From Clostridia bacterium (GTDB lineage: Bacteria > Bacillota > Clostridia > Lachnospirales > Lachnospiraceae), in NCBI GenBank assembly GCA_910575625.1, contig CAJTFD010000007.1:160913-224912 (forward strand): a DNA stretch of 64,000 nucleotides, given 5' to 3'. A model generated the notes under the pieces. The model was not told the origin of the DNA, ran no database searches, and worked only from the letters and a program-made list of their open reading frames with translations. The translations under genes were made by a program, and so were the position numbers. Of this stretch, positions 28,001 to 36,136 are shown in pieces (positions within the stretch are counted from its first letter, which is position 1; each line of letters begins with the position of its first letter).

Positions 28001-29361
28001 TCCTGTTCCAGACGGTGGATCTGCCTCGTGAGTTCTTCTCGTCTGCCCGCTCGGCCCTGCTCCTTGTCAAAGATCTGTTTGGCTCTCTCCAACTGGGCTG
28101 AATTTTCCCGCTCCTGCTGGCGGGTCTCTTCCAGTTTTTTGCAGATCTTCTCACATTTTTCAGCCTTTTCCCTGCGGCGGAGCAGTTTCTCTCTTCGTTC
28201 CCCGGCTCCGGCTAAGCCTGCCTGCTCTTTTTTCAGATCTTTCAAACGGCGTTCGATCTCCTCGGATGCCTGCCCTTTCTCCTCTGCCGTCTTTTTATCC
28301 CGTTTTAGATCCTCTGCCAGTTTTTGGATCTGGGCATTTAACTGGTCTAGTTTATCATACTCCGGCCATTCCTGTTCCCACAGCGCCGCCTGTTTTTTCA
28401 GTTCTTCCCGCCGCTCTTTTGTCTCCTCCTCTTTTGCCAGCGCCTGCTTTTTTTGTTCCAGCAAAACAGCTTTCTCTGCGTCCTGCTGCCTGGCTTCCTC
28501 CAGATCTTTTCGTGCTCTCTCCTGCTCCTCGGCCTTTCCGATCCGAGCATTCACCTGGGCCAGCTCCTGTTCCAGCCGTTCCAGCTCTTGGCCCAGGCCC
28601 TCTTCTGCCTGTGCGTCCTGTTCCACCAACTTTTGGAGCAGATCCTGTGTGTCGATGATGGGCAGATCCCCGTCCCGGGCTTTCGCAGCCTCTGCAAAAA
28701 GGATATCCTCCTCATCACAGACGATCCCCTGGATATACTGACGGACGCTGTTTCGCGCATCCTGGCATTTTCCATAGGCTTCCTTCGCCTGGTCTTTGAT
28801 CCGCAGCTGGAGGATCTGATAGACACGCGTCTGAAAAAGTTCCCGGAAGATCTTCTGCCGCTCTGTGGTATCCGCCAACAGCAGTTTTCGGAAGTCCCCC
28901 TGGGCCAGCATGGAGATCTGGGAAAACTGCTCCCGGTCGATGCCCAGGATCTCCACCACCGCCCTGTCCACTTCCCGTTTCTTCGCGAGGATCCGCTGAT
29001 CCGGATAGGTGAGCTGCGCGCTTGAAAGCTCCTTTGTCATGCCATCCCCCCGTTTCGCCGGGCGCATATACTCGGGATTCCTTTTTATGATGTAGACATC
29101 CCCTCCATGGGAAAAAGTCAGCTCCACTTCTGTTGGCGTCTCCGGCTGCGCATATTTTGACCGGAGCATGGACGGCTCCCGCCTCGCCCCGCTGGCCTCC
29201 CCGTATAATGCAAAGGTGACCGCATCGAAGATCGTGGTCTTTCCCGCCCCCGTATCCCCCGCGATCAGGTACAGCCCGCTGCTGCCTAAACGCTCCATAT
29301 CCAGTTTTGTCCGGTCCGCGTAAGGCCCGAACGCCGACAGCACAAGTTTTAACGGTCTCAT
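25018..29361 (-). CDS. sbcC: SbcC, exonuclease ATPase subunit (very long coiled coil)
   Basis: SMC-like subunit of the SbcCD (Mre11-Rad50) nuclease that cuts hairpins and blocked DNA ends. Walker A GDTGAGKT is at residues 35-42. The zinc hook CPVC is at 716-719, almost exactly mid-protein. The ABC signature TLSGGESFIASLSLALGLSE and Walker B FVDEGFGSLD are at the C-terminus. At 1447 residues it is much longer than E. coli SbcC (about 1050). The extra length comes from coiled-coil blocks repeated on both arms, marked by EWPEYDELD on the N-terminal arm and AYEQAR/AYEAC-type segments on the other. It overlaps sbcD by four bases (ATGA). Confidence 0.95.
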   Translation of the reverse strand: MRPLKLVLSAFGPYADRTKLDMERLGSSGLYLIAGDTGAGKTTIFDAVTFALYGEASGARREPSMLRSKYAQPETPTEVELTFSHGGDVYIIKRNPEYMRPAKRGDGMTKELSSAQLTYPDQRILAKKREVDRAVVEILGIDREQFSQISMLAQGDFRKLLLADTTERQKIFRELFQTRVYQILQLRIKDQAKEAYGKCQDARNSVRQYIQGIVCDEEDILFAEAAKARDGDLPIIDTQDLLQKLVEQDAQAEEGLGQELERLEQELAQVNARIGKAEEQERARKDLEEARQQDAEKAVLLEQKKQALAKEEETKERREELKKQAALWEQEWPEYDKLDQLNAQIQKLAEDLKRDKKTAEEKGQASEEIERRLKDLKKEQAGLAGAGERREKLLRRREKAEKCEKICKKLEETRQQERENSAQLERAKQIFDKEQGRAGRREELTRQIHRLEQEWPEYDELDRLQEDSAALLKDLAQIKEEIRERDEEEEKARRQLDAMRREQAELSGAGEQKERLYRRKEICEEHERACESLEEIRRQERKNTLRLKELEQAFQEEEQKESQREEIQKRIARLEQELPQYDELDQKGSALRKLEEDLKSSRKERDKIGSRYEELRKSLEDLEKEQTVLAGAGEQREKLLREKEQTVQRKEKLETFKKAAGACETLQEELEEKQEAYRQAQKHAQSLKGIYEKMDQAFLKGQAGILAKDLEEGQECPVCGATHHQRLAQIPEEVPSEEALAQARAEHAAADQRAREASAEAGKIHGKVSEQEEQLRQQAKDLLGQTKIWEAAQQAAEQIDAAADRIAALEDQITAAEERLRRKGAVEQALTEKKGAAAQAEQEFRKVKDQIIETETRRQALADQVDALKEDLQCPDKKAAEKELEDLIKEQGSLKKAYEQAQKAYQECSNGQIILKNKINALQEQLDGTEYFEKTAGSIPMLKDEIRKLKEQLIQEEERVKRKKGLDQRIPREEEATGQLREQIGALKEKAASMESRKNACLGQIKDLTEKLCHTSQKEAEQAHKGLLKEAGLLQDAYEQARSAYEACGKEQEALKIRIQSLESQLEDPRYIGETTEQICLLKNKLADLDRQIKEEEEKIRRRERLDIQIPEEEKMAQDLGEMLASLKETLDTAQGRRSSLEIQAKDLAQKLVHPDRGAAEKEREEQAQELQLLQESYEHAKKAHEECSSEKAILEGQIKSLQEQLERGGSIQKDKELEKRDGSVQKRGEIIERQKNIHARRTANENILDSIKKRSRELASLEERHGWLGALSATVNGNLAGKDKIMLETYVQTTYFDKIIRRANLRFMIMSGGQYEFKRLEGAGNNKSQGGLELNVVDHYNGTERSVKTLSGGESFIASLSLALGLSEEVQSSVGGIQIETMFVDEGFGSLDEDALQQAYTALMSLTDGRRLVGIISHVGELKEKIDKQILVVKEKVGGSRAEIRV

Positions 29362-30494
29362 ACATCCTCCTCCCAGATCTTCTTGATCAACGCCTCCGCA
29401 AACGCTTTTTGCTCCTCACTCATGGGCTGGTTGTTCTGCTGTGTATAGAAGTCCGCCAACAGCTCAAGCGGCCGCTTCCTCTCCACCTCTTCCCCGCCTG
29501 TGATCTCCTGGTTTTCCCGGGTGCGTGTATTGTCGTATTCTAATTTCATCAGATTGGGATAGATCACACGCAGTTTGCCGATGGCGTCAAAAACGTCCTC
29601 CTCGTCCGTGAGCGTGATATGGATGTAGTCGTCCACCGCCGTACCTTCATAGTCCCGCTTATCCGTCAGCTGGGCGTACGTGCCTCTTAACTTCCGCAGG
29701 TCGCGCAGCGGATGCAATTTTCGGGTGCGGATCGTAAGATCGCCTTTTTTCCCAAGTTCCAGGACTGTCACCGACTTACGATGTCCCGCCTCGGAAAAGG
29801 AATATTTAAGGGGCGTGCCGCAATAACGGATGCCCTCCCGTCCCACCTGCTGCGGCCCATGGATATGTCCCAGCGCCACATACTCAAACGGGTCAAATAC
29901 CGAGGCGTCCACGTTATCCGCCCCGCCCACCACGATCTCCTCCGACTCCGAGCGCGCAGCCCCTGTCACAAACTGGTGGGTGACCAGGATATTCCGCCTG
30001 TCCGCCTGTATGTCCATGTGTGCGATGGCCGTGCGGACAGCCGCTGTGTAAGAGTCAATATCCTCCTCCGAAAAAATGCCGCGCACATGGGCCGGTTTGA
30101 TGAAAGGGAGCATGTAGATATCCACCGTTCCATATCCATCCTGCAGCGAGACCGGATGCACAGTCCCATCGTAGACGGGCGCAATATGGATGCCGCTGGG
30201 CCCGATCAGATCCGCGGCAAAAGAAAGCCGCTCTGGCGAATCGTGGTTTCCGCTTATGATGCACACCTGCCTGTGCTGTGCGGCCAGCTTTTTTAAAAGA
30301 TCATCGAAGAGCCCCATCGCTTCCACAGACGGGATCGGCTTGTCATAGATATCCCCCGCGATCAGGATGGCTTCCGGGTCCTCCTCCTCGATGATGCGCT
30401 CGATCTCCTCCAATATATACCTCTGGTCCGGGATCATGGAAAAACCGTTGACACGTTTTCCCAGGTGAAGATCCGATAGATGGATGAATTTCAT
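29358..30494 (-). CDS. sbcD: SbcD, Mre11-type nuclease subunit
   Basis: Manganese-dependent phosphodiesterase partner of SbcC, 378 residues. The metal motifs are HLSDLHLGKRV at the start, IAGDIYD, ISGNHDSPERL, and a later GHIHGPQ. The ATG at 30494 has GGAGG six bases upstream; a TTG one codon earlier is too close to that site. It starts 33 bases after the preceding radical-SAM gene on the same strand with no terminator seen between, so it may share the transcript of the STM401x-like operon. Confidence 0.95.
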   Translation of the reverse strand: MKFIHLSDLHLGKRVNGFSMIPDQRYILEEIERIIEEEDPEAILIAGDIYDKPIPSVEAMGLFDDLLKKLAAQHRQVCIISGNHDSPERLSFAADLIGPSGIHIAPVYDGTVHPVSLQDGYGTVDIYMLPFIKPAHVRGIFSEEDIDSYTAAVRTAIAHMDIQADRRNILVTHQFVTGAARSESEEIVVGGADNVDASVFDPFEYVALGHIHGPQQVGREGIRYCGTPLKYSFSEAGHRKSVTVLELGKKGDLTIRTRKLHPLRDLRKLRGTYAQLTDKRDYEGTAVDDYIHITLTDEEDVFDAIGKLRVIYPNLMKLEYDNTRTRENQEITGGEEVERKRPLELLADFYTQQNNQPMSEEQKAFAEALIKKIWEEDV

Positions 30495-30527
30495 CAACTT
30501 CCTCCTTGTATTTAAGTAATCTCTGTG

Positions 30528-32006
30528 CTATATACCGATCCTGCTGTCCCCGCCGTATTTTATCAGATCTATCTGCCGCAGCATCCCCTCGTCCTCCTCG
30601 GAATCCCCAGCCGCGGCCACTTCCCCCGGCGAGACCCCTATCCACGCACAGATCTGCGCCACTCCGCCCGCTTTATCCGCATCCGCCGCCACGATCTGCA
30701 TACAATGCCCTTCCAGAAAATACCGCAGACCCTCCCGACTCCTCTTTGGCACAGCCTCCCAGATCCTCCCCGCATCCGCCTCGCCCCACGGCCGACGGCG
30801 CGGCCGCAGCAGCGTTATCTTATAGATCCCCTCCCCATTCCGATAAGCCAGCACCCGGTGATCGCCCTCCAGCCGTTCCACCTCGGAAAAAACATCCGGC
30901 TCAAGATAACGAAAACTCTCCAGCACCTCATCGCCCCTCTCCAGCCGCACATGCGCCCCGCCAGCAAAAACCCCGCCCCTAAACAGATGGCGCACACCCT
31001 GGCACCGCCGCAGAGCCTCCCCATAAGGCAGCGTGGTGGCAAAAAACAGGCATATCTTATCCACCGCCAATGCCGCAAGCTCCGCCGCCGTCCGTGCCGG
31101 GACACCCGCACTCCCTTTTGGGATCAGTGTGCCCTCGATATCCAAAAAGACCGCTTTTGATCGGCGCAAGTTCCTAAACAGCGGATGTCTCCCAAACAAC
31201 ACTCCATTCATAAAGTCTTCCCGCCCGCCATAAGCCAGATAACAAGAACAGACCCGACGGCGGCACCGCACCGCGGGGGCTCCCTCCTCCCAGTCATACC
31301 AGTTTTCCTCATAGGGAAGGCTCAGATTACAGGCACGCATCCGCCCGTCCGCCTCCACGAACAGCCGCCCCCGACATTTGGACGCATCACCCACCGGATA
31401 CATAAGTTCCCGGATGAAATAAGGATCGATCTTAGAAAAAGCATCCCTCTCCTCCTCCGTATAAAAACGCCCCAGCCCATCCATCTTATTGATCCACAGA
31501 TAGACCTGCTCGGGCAAGGCCGCCCGCAGCTGCCCGATCGCCGGCAGATCTTCCGGCACGCCCACCGCACCGGCACACAGTGCGATGCCTGCCTGCTGCA
31601 CAGCCGTACATTTTGCGGCAAACGCCCCTGCAGAGATCATCTCCGGATGGAACGTGGCCCAAAGACGCAGCTTATCCGCCTGTCCGCCCGCTCCGCAAAA
31701 GATCTCCAAGGCCCATTCCAGCGAAAAACTCAGATTCGTCTGCGCCCCCACCGCCTCGATCTGATCCAGTGCGCTCAGACGTGCCAGTCCCTCCCAATAC
31801 CAGGGATGGATCAGCGCCTCCCCATAGGGCGCCACCAGCAAGCCATGGATATCCAACACCCGCGCCCTTTTACACAGGCTCTCCACAAAACGCTCCCACT
31901 GCCTTTTGTCCTGTTCCAGCTCCTTCCGGATCATTTTGCGTTTAGAAAAAGGGCAGTAAGAACAGCCATAGTTACAGCTCTTCAGACTGCCCCTGTAAAG
32001 GATCAT
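30528..32006 (-). CDS. STM4011-family radical SAM protein fused to a HAD-like domain
   Basis: Two-domain protein of 492 residues. The N-terminal radical-SAM domain has C11-x3-C15-x2-C18 (CNYGCSYC), plus further cysteines in CRGRLF, RACNLS and CSCYLAYGG that may hold a second cluster. From about residue 285 there is a HAD-like phosphatase fold: FLDIEGTLIP with Asp289, then a motif IV GDSEEDEGML. The second catalytic Asp of HAD enzymes is Glu291 here. Salmonella STM4011 is, from memory, the radical-SAM part alone. Its ATG lies 35 bases inside the STM4012-like gene. The reaction is unknown. Confidence 0.8.
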   Translation of the reverse strand: MILYRGSLKSCNYGCSYCPFSKRKMIRKELEQDKRQWERFVESLCKRARVLDIHGLLVAPYGEALIHPWYWEGLARLSALDQIEAVGAQTNLSFSLEWALEIFCGAGGQADKLRLWATFHPEMISAGAFAAKCTAVQQAGIALCAGAVGVPEDLPAIGQLRAALPEQVYLWINKMDGLGRFYTEEERDAFSKIDPYFIRELMYPVGDASKCRGRLFVEADGRMRACNLSLPYEENWYDWEEGAPAVRCRRRVCSCYLAYGGREDFMNGVLFGRHPLFRNLRRSKAVFLDIEGTLIPKGSAGVPARTAAELAALAVDKICLFFATTLPYGEALRRCQGVRHLFRGGVFAGGAHVRLERGDEVLESFRYLEPDVFSEVERLEGDHRVLAYRNGEGIYKITLLRPRRRPWGEADAGRIWEAVPKRSREGLRYFLEGHCMQIVAADADKAGGVAQICAWIGVSPGEVAAAGDSEEDEGMLRQIDLIKYGGDSRIGI

Positions 32007-33309
32007 CTCTATGTTCCACCTCCCACCTGTCCATCCGTGCGCGTATCTCTGGCGAGATCAGCTGCGGCCCCAGATAGTCTGAATACCCCATCCCTGCCTC
32101 GGTCAATGCCAGAAAAGCCCCCTCTGTCCCTTCTTTTCGTACTACAAGACCCTCTCTGATCCACTGCCCCACCACAGGCAGATCATCCAACACAGAAGAA
32201 GAAAACCTCCGTCCATACTGCCCCAGATCCAGCCCCGGATCAATGAACAGATGCCGGATCACATACCGCCGTTTTTCCTCCTCCTCCGTAAGAAAGATGC
32301 CGTGGGTGATCTGCGTGTGATCCACCGTCTCCTCAAATCTGCGGATCTGCGTCAGGCAGCTCTCCTGGGTAATGGCGTAAGGCGCGCAAAAATGCAGATT
32401 CCCCAGATAACTGCGTCCCCCACAGCCCAGAGCCAGCGACGCGGAAAAACCGCACTCCGGTGTCCTGGCCCCGCCCCGGCGCACAAAACGCCGCATGGAA
32501 TCCTGCCGGAACCCTTCCCCGCACAAAAAAGCGCGCGCTTCCTGATACTGCGCAAACGCCGCCTGCGGATCTACCACCAGACCATCCCCCGCCTGCCGGA
32601 AAAGCCCCGCCCCGTGTTTCACATACAACGGATAGATGAACAGCTCGTCCGGTTCATAGCGCAGAGCTTCCGTCAGGGTGTCCAAAAAAGACCCCACCGT
32701 CTGCCCCGGGATCCCATAGATGAAATCCAGATTTACGCAGGAAAGATCATAAGATCTCAAAAGCTCGATTGCCTCCCGGGCTTTGGCCCCGCTGTGATGC
32801 CGCCAGAGCGCCTCAAGCTCCCGGTCTGAAAAGCTCTGCACCCCCATGCTCACCCGCGTCACCCCGGCTTCTTTTAGGATCTTGATCTTCATCCGGGTCG
32901 TCTGGTTGGGCGCCGTCTCCACCACGATCCTCCGCCCCGGCCGAAAACGCACATGGCTGTCCACCAGGGCAAACACCCGCTCCAACTGCTCTTCATTTAA
33001 AAAAAGCGGCGTCCCGCCCCCGATGGTCAGATCCGCAAACGCGGCCCCGTTCACATCCAACACCTGTTCATATTGCCCAAGCTGCCGCTCCACCGCGTCC
33101 AGATATCGCTCCACCGCCTCCTCCCCCTGCCCTGTGACAGAGAAAAGATTGCAATACCCGCATTTTGTCTCACAAAAAGGGATATGCAGATACAGACTCA
33201 GATCATCCCCGGCCAACGCCCCGGCATGATCTAAAAGGGAAACGCCCGCAAGCGGCCCGTACGCCGTCTTATGCGGATAACTGTACATATATTGAAGATA
33301 AGGATCCAT
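31972..33309 (-). CDS. STM4012-family radical SAM protein (HemN-like)
   Basis: Radical-SAM enzyme of 445 residues, similar to the coproporphyrinogen oxidase HemN group, with C46-x3-C50-x2-C53 in FCETKCGYCNLFS and the family stretches TIGGGTPLFL, RVSMGVQSF and NLDFIYGIPGQT. It is probably not a heme enzyme, because it sits in the five-gene STM401x set. I chose the ATG at 33309 (AAGGA six bases upstream, start MDPYLQYMYSYPHKTAYG matching the family). A TTG at 33339 inside the upstream gene is less likely. The reaction is unknown. Confidence 0.82.
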   Translation of the reverse strand: MDPYLQYMYSYPHKTAYGPLAGVSLLDHAGALAGDDLSLYLHIPFCETKCGYCNLFSVTGQGEEAVERYLDAVERQLGQYEQVLDVNGAAFADLTIGGGTPLFLNEEQLERVFALVDSHVRFRPGRRIVVETAPNQTTRMKIKILKEAGVTRVSMGVQSFSDRELEALWRHHSGAKAREAIELLRSYDLSCVNLDFIYGIPGQTVGSFLDTLTEALRYEPDELFIYPLYVKHGAGLFRQAGDGLVVDPQAAFAQYQEARAFLCGEGFRQDSMRRFVRRGGARTPECGFSASLALGCGGRSYLGNLHFCAPYAITQESCLTQIRRFEETVDHTQITHGIFLTEEEEKRRYVIRHLFIDPGLDLGQYGRRFSSSVLDDLPVVGQWIREGLVVRKEGTEGAFLALTEAGMGYSDYLGPQLISPEIRARMDRWEVEHRDDPLQGQSEEL

Positions 33310-33328
33310 GCAGCGTCCTTTCATACAC

Positions 33329-34159
33329 TCACAACACAAAATGTTTATACGGGACCGTCAGAACTGCCGGATGGTTGATCCCGTGGGACCAGCAGCCTTC
33401 CTCCCCGTAACAGGTCCCGTGATCCGAACAGCAGATGACAAACGTCTGGCCCCGCAGCCCTTTCCATCCCGCGAACAGACGTCCCAGCTCCCCGTCCACG
33501 TAGCGCAGCGCCGCTCTATGGCTCTTTAGACTATCTTTTTTTGCCCCTTCCAGATAAAAATGATTGGGATAATGGATCGCATCCACATTCAGATAGAGGA
33601 AGATCGGAGGACTCTTTTCTGCAGCCGCAATCTTTTTCAAGATCAGATCCACCTGGTTCTTTGTACTGTCTTTCACCGGAGGGGCAAACGACGGGTTCCA
33701 GTAGCTTTTCTGAAAATATCCGGGAAACACCTTTCCCATATCCGAACGCTTGTCAAAAAAAGCCACCCCGCCCACACACCAGGTATCATACCCCACACCC
33801 GCAAGCCCCTCCACGATCGTGCTCCCGGAAAATCCAAACGCCCCTTCGGGGACTTTTCGCCCCAGCCCGATATGCTTTGGAAAAAATAAGAGCTCCCGGT
33901 CCGCCAGCCGCGTCGTCTCATACGCCGCGGGCAAAAATCCCGCGAACATGGCATGGTGGGAGGGATAGGTAAAATTCCCGGGCGCCTGGCATTTCCTCCA
34001 GGGACCATACCGATCCAGCGCCGGCGTCCCGCCTGCCTGTTCCTCGCAGACAGCCGCGTCATACCGCAGGGTATCCAGACAGATGAACAGGATATCATGG
34101 CTCCCCACGATCCGCCTCATATCCACCGACGGCTCCGCCAATCCTTTCATACTCTTCAT
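33329..34159 (-). CDS. STM4013-family sulfatase/alkaline-phosphatase-like hydrolase
   Basis: Alkaline-phosphatase-superfamily protein of 276 residues. Metal-site segments are FICLDTLRYD at the start, NVDAIHYPN and CSDHGTCYGEEG near the end; NFTYPSHHAMFAGFLP probably carries the Ser/Thr nucleophile. There is no sulfatase CxPxR motif, so a phospho-ester or phosphonate-type substrate, or a phosphate transfer, is more likely than sulfate; this is inference. There is no signal peptide, so it acts in the cytosol. The ATG at 34159 overlaps the preceding stop by four bases and has GGAG seven bases upstream. Confidence 0.8.
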   Translation of the reverse strand: MKSMKGLAEPSVDMRRIVGSHDILFICLDTLRYDAAVCEEQAGGTPALDRYGPWRKCQAPGNFTYPSHHAMFAGFLPAAYETTRLADRELLFFPKHIGLGRKVPEGAFGFSGSTIVEGLAGVGYDTWCVGGVAFFDKRSDMGKVFPGYFQKSYWNPSFAPPVKDSTKNQVDLILKKIAAAEKSPPIFLYLNVDAIHYPNHFYLEGAKKDSLKSHRAALRYVDGELGRLFAGWKGLRGQTFVICCSDHGTCYGEEGCWSHGINHPAVLTVPYKHFVL

Positions 34160-35160
34160 ACACACGCTCCCATCATCTCCACTTGATGGCGGTAGATACG
34201 GTTTTCATGATAGATATCCTGATAGATCAGATCGCCCTGCCCGTTCATCTCGATCACCCGGGGCTTTAAACGCCCTTTTTCCAACAGGATATCGATCCCT
34301 GCGCTCCTCAGTCCCGGATAACAGGCCACCGCCTTTTGGCACACTCCCAAGACATCGTCCAGGACCTCCCGGGAAAGCCCCAGCTCCTCGGCCGACAGCG
34401 GCCGGTTATTCAGATGCAGGTTTGTGATCGGACCTTTGGAGAGCCGCGCCAGCAAGAAATCCAGCTGCCCATCCTGTACCACCGCCCGCAGATCATAGGA
34501 AGATCCCTGATACCCGGCTTTCGCGTACCAGCGTTCCACCACCACATCCAGCTGCAGGAGCCGATCCAGCAGCACACAGACCTCTTCCTTTTCCCGAAAT
34601 GCCCGAAGACGCTTCGTATTCACCAGCCGTCCCGTCTGCGGATCGACCGCGGCACAGGTGTAGAGCGCCATCCCCCCACTCTTAGGCTGCCACCGGAAAG
34701 CCGCCGCCCCGGCCGCCCCGGAACCATAACGGGGTTTGACGAACACTTGGAAGATCCGTCTCTCTTCCATCTGACAGAGGAGCCTCTCCACATCCCCGCC
34801 CGCCCCCGCAAGGGGCTCCGTGACCGGGATCTGCGCCTGCATGAGCTTTTCTTTGCACCGCTTTTTATCCAACAGCTCCAGGATCGATGCGGGATGGTTG
34901 AAAAAACGCAGCCCGCATCGATCCGCCAGACCAGCCAATCCCTCAAGTTCCCTCTCATATTGCCCCACACAGCCAGATAATCCCCCAAGGCTGCAGGAAT
35001 CCCACAGAGGCGGATCGATCTTCAGGATGCCGGTAAGATCCGCTGGCTGCGGCCCTCCCCACGCCCATAAATGGCAGGGAACCCCCATCTGAGCTGCCGC
35101 TTTTTGAAAATAGACCGCCCGTTTCGTCCCAGGGTTCCCCAGAAGGAGGATCCGGCTCAT
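34156..35160 (-). CDS. STM4014-family ATP-grasp-like protein
   Basis: A 334-residue protein with an ATP-grasp layout: a pre-ATP fold (MSRILLLGNPGT), VFVKPRYGSGAAGAAAF as the phosphate-binding lysine strand and loop, SYDLRAVVQDG, and a metal-binding C-terminal strand ending VIEMNGQGD. Such enzymes join a carboxylate to an amine or thiol through an acyl phosphate. It overlaps the LRR-like gene by four bases (ATGA). In this cluster it probably ligates a small group to the pathway intermediate or protein. The substrate is unknown. Confidence 0.8.
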   Translation of the reverse strand: MSRILLLGNPGTKRAVYFQKAAAQMGVPCHLWAWGGPQPADLTGILKIDPPLWDSCSLGGLSGCVGQYERELEGLAGLADRCGLRFFNHPASILELLDKKRCKEKLMQAQIPVTEPLAGAGGDVERLLCQMEERRIFQVFVKPRYGSGAAGAAAFRWQPKSGGMALYTCAAVDPQTGRLVNTKRLRAFREKEEVCVLLDRLLQLDVVVERWYAKAGYQGSSYDLRAVVQDGQLDFLLARLSKGPITNLHLNNRPLSAEELGLSREVLDDVLGVCQKAVACYPGLRSAGIDILLEKGRLKPRVIEMNGQGDLIYQDIYHENRIYRHQVEMMGACV

Positions 35161-36014
35161 TCTGTCAGCATGGCATTCATCCAGATGTCGCCATGGTACT
35201 CATCCGGCTCATTTTGATCCGTCACATCCAATTCCACAGGAAGCTCCTCCAATCTCTCCATCATCTCATCGGTCAGGTAATGATAATGGAGATCCAGGAC
35301 CTTGATGTTGGGATACTGTGGGATCTTTTCCAAGAGCAGCGCGCCGCCTTTGTCCGTCAGCGTACCCGCGGAGAGGTCCAGCGTGTGGATCTGGCTCATG
35401 AACCTACTCTCTAAGACCACCTCGGTCAGATCGTCCTGGATCTCGCTGTCCGCGATCCCCAGATATTCCAGCTTGGGGAAGTCTGCCTGCGCCAGCATAT
35501 CCCGGATCGTCTCCTTGTCTCCGTCAAACCCATAGTAATCGCTGCCGATGTAGAGGAGCAGTTTTTTTAAATTGGGGAGCTCCGCCCTTCCCACCGCCTC
35601 TATGATGGATGTCGGAAGCCCGCCGCAGATGATCGTCAGCGCCTCCAGGCCCTCATGACAGATCTCGCCCAGCTCCAGGTCTGTCGACCCTTTGATCGTC
35701 AGATCCTTTAACCCCGGCAGCGCCGCCCACAGTGCACTGTAATCCCCCTGTACGATCCAGGACACCTCGCACTCCTCGTAATCCATATCACCGATGAACA
35801 ATCTGCTGATATGAGAAAAACGCCCGGCATTTGCCACGATCTGGTCTATGATCGGCTGACAGCCGTCCTCGTAGGCACTCCCCCAGTTTCCGATCCGCAC
35901 CTCTTCAAGCTCTGCAAGATCCGGGTCCGCCAGGATATCCGCCACCATCGTATCCGGCCCTTTTCCCTCCTCCTCGTATTGATCATAGTCATATACATAT
36001 AGTTTTGACTTCAC
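35157..36014 (-). CDS. STM4015-family leucine-rich-repeat-like protein
   Basis: First gene of the cluster, 285 residues, acidic, with LRR-type units such as LPGLKDLTIKGS, LPNLKKLLLYIGS, FPKLEYLGIADSEI and YPNIKVLDLHYHYL. The tail is DEYHGDIWMNAMLTE. It has no catalytic motif, so it could be a scaffold, carrier or recognition protein for the other four enzymes. I chose GTG 36014 because GGAGGAGG lies eight bases upstream. An ATG at 36032 would contain that ribosome site within its own codons. Family assignment is from memory of the STM4015 family and the conserved gene order. Confidence 0.78.
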   Translation of the reverse strand: MKSKLYVYDYDQYEEEGKGPDTMVADILADPDLAELEEVRIGNWGSAYEDGCQPIIDQIVANAGRFSHISRLFIGDMDYEECEVSWIVQGDYSALWAALPGLKDLTIKGSTDLELGEICHEGLEALTIICGGLPTSIIEAVGRAELPNLKKLLLYIGSDYYGFDGDKETIRDMLAQADFPKLEYLGIADSEIQDDLTEVVLESRFMSQIHTLDLSAGTLTDKGGALLLEKIPQYPNIKVLDLHYHYLTDEMMERLEELPVELDVTDQNEPDEYHGDIWMNAMLTE

Positions 36015-36043
36015 CTTGATAACCTCCTCCATATGATACTATG

Positions 36044-36072
36044 ATTATAACTCTGTCCGTACTTTAAATCAA
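36044..36072 (-). promoter_or_regulatory. Promoter of the STM401x-like operon
   Basis: Read leftward: TTGATT (36067-36072), 17-base spacer, consensus TATAAT (36044-36049). This is the only clear promoter found upstream of the leftward run of seven genes that ends with sbcC. Confidence 0.7.
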
Positions 36073-36087
36073 TGGGATTGCATATAA

Positions 36088-36132
36088 ATATGCCGGTATT
36101 GCCAGATGATCCATCCAAAAATACCGGCATAT
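36088..36132 (-). terminator. Terminator after the class A beta-lactamase-like gene
   Basis: A perfect 13-base stem (36088-36100 with 36120-36132) directly after the stop at 36137, with a weak T-tract leftward. It separates the wall-hydrolase pair from the STM401x promoter. Confidence 0.65.
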
Positions 36133-36136
36133 CTGC

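Noticed and set aside
27926..28741. Rightward frame of 271 codons rich in Ser and Arg inside sbcC
   Set aside because: It mirrors the Glu/Lys-rich coiled-coil codons of sbcC on the other strand; the composition is an artefact of that.
31972..33309. HemN-like protein considered as a heme-synthesis enzyme
   Set aside because: Its place and overlaps in the five-gene STM401x set, and the absence of other heme genes, argue against it.
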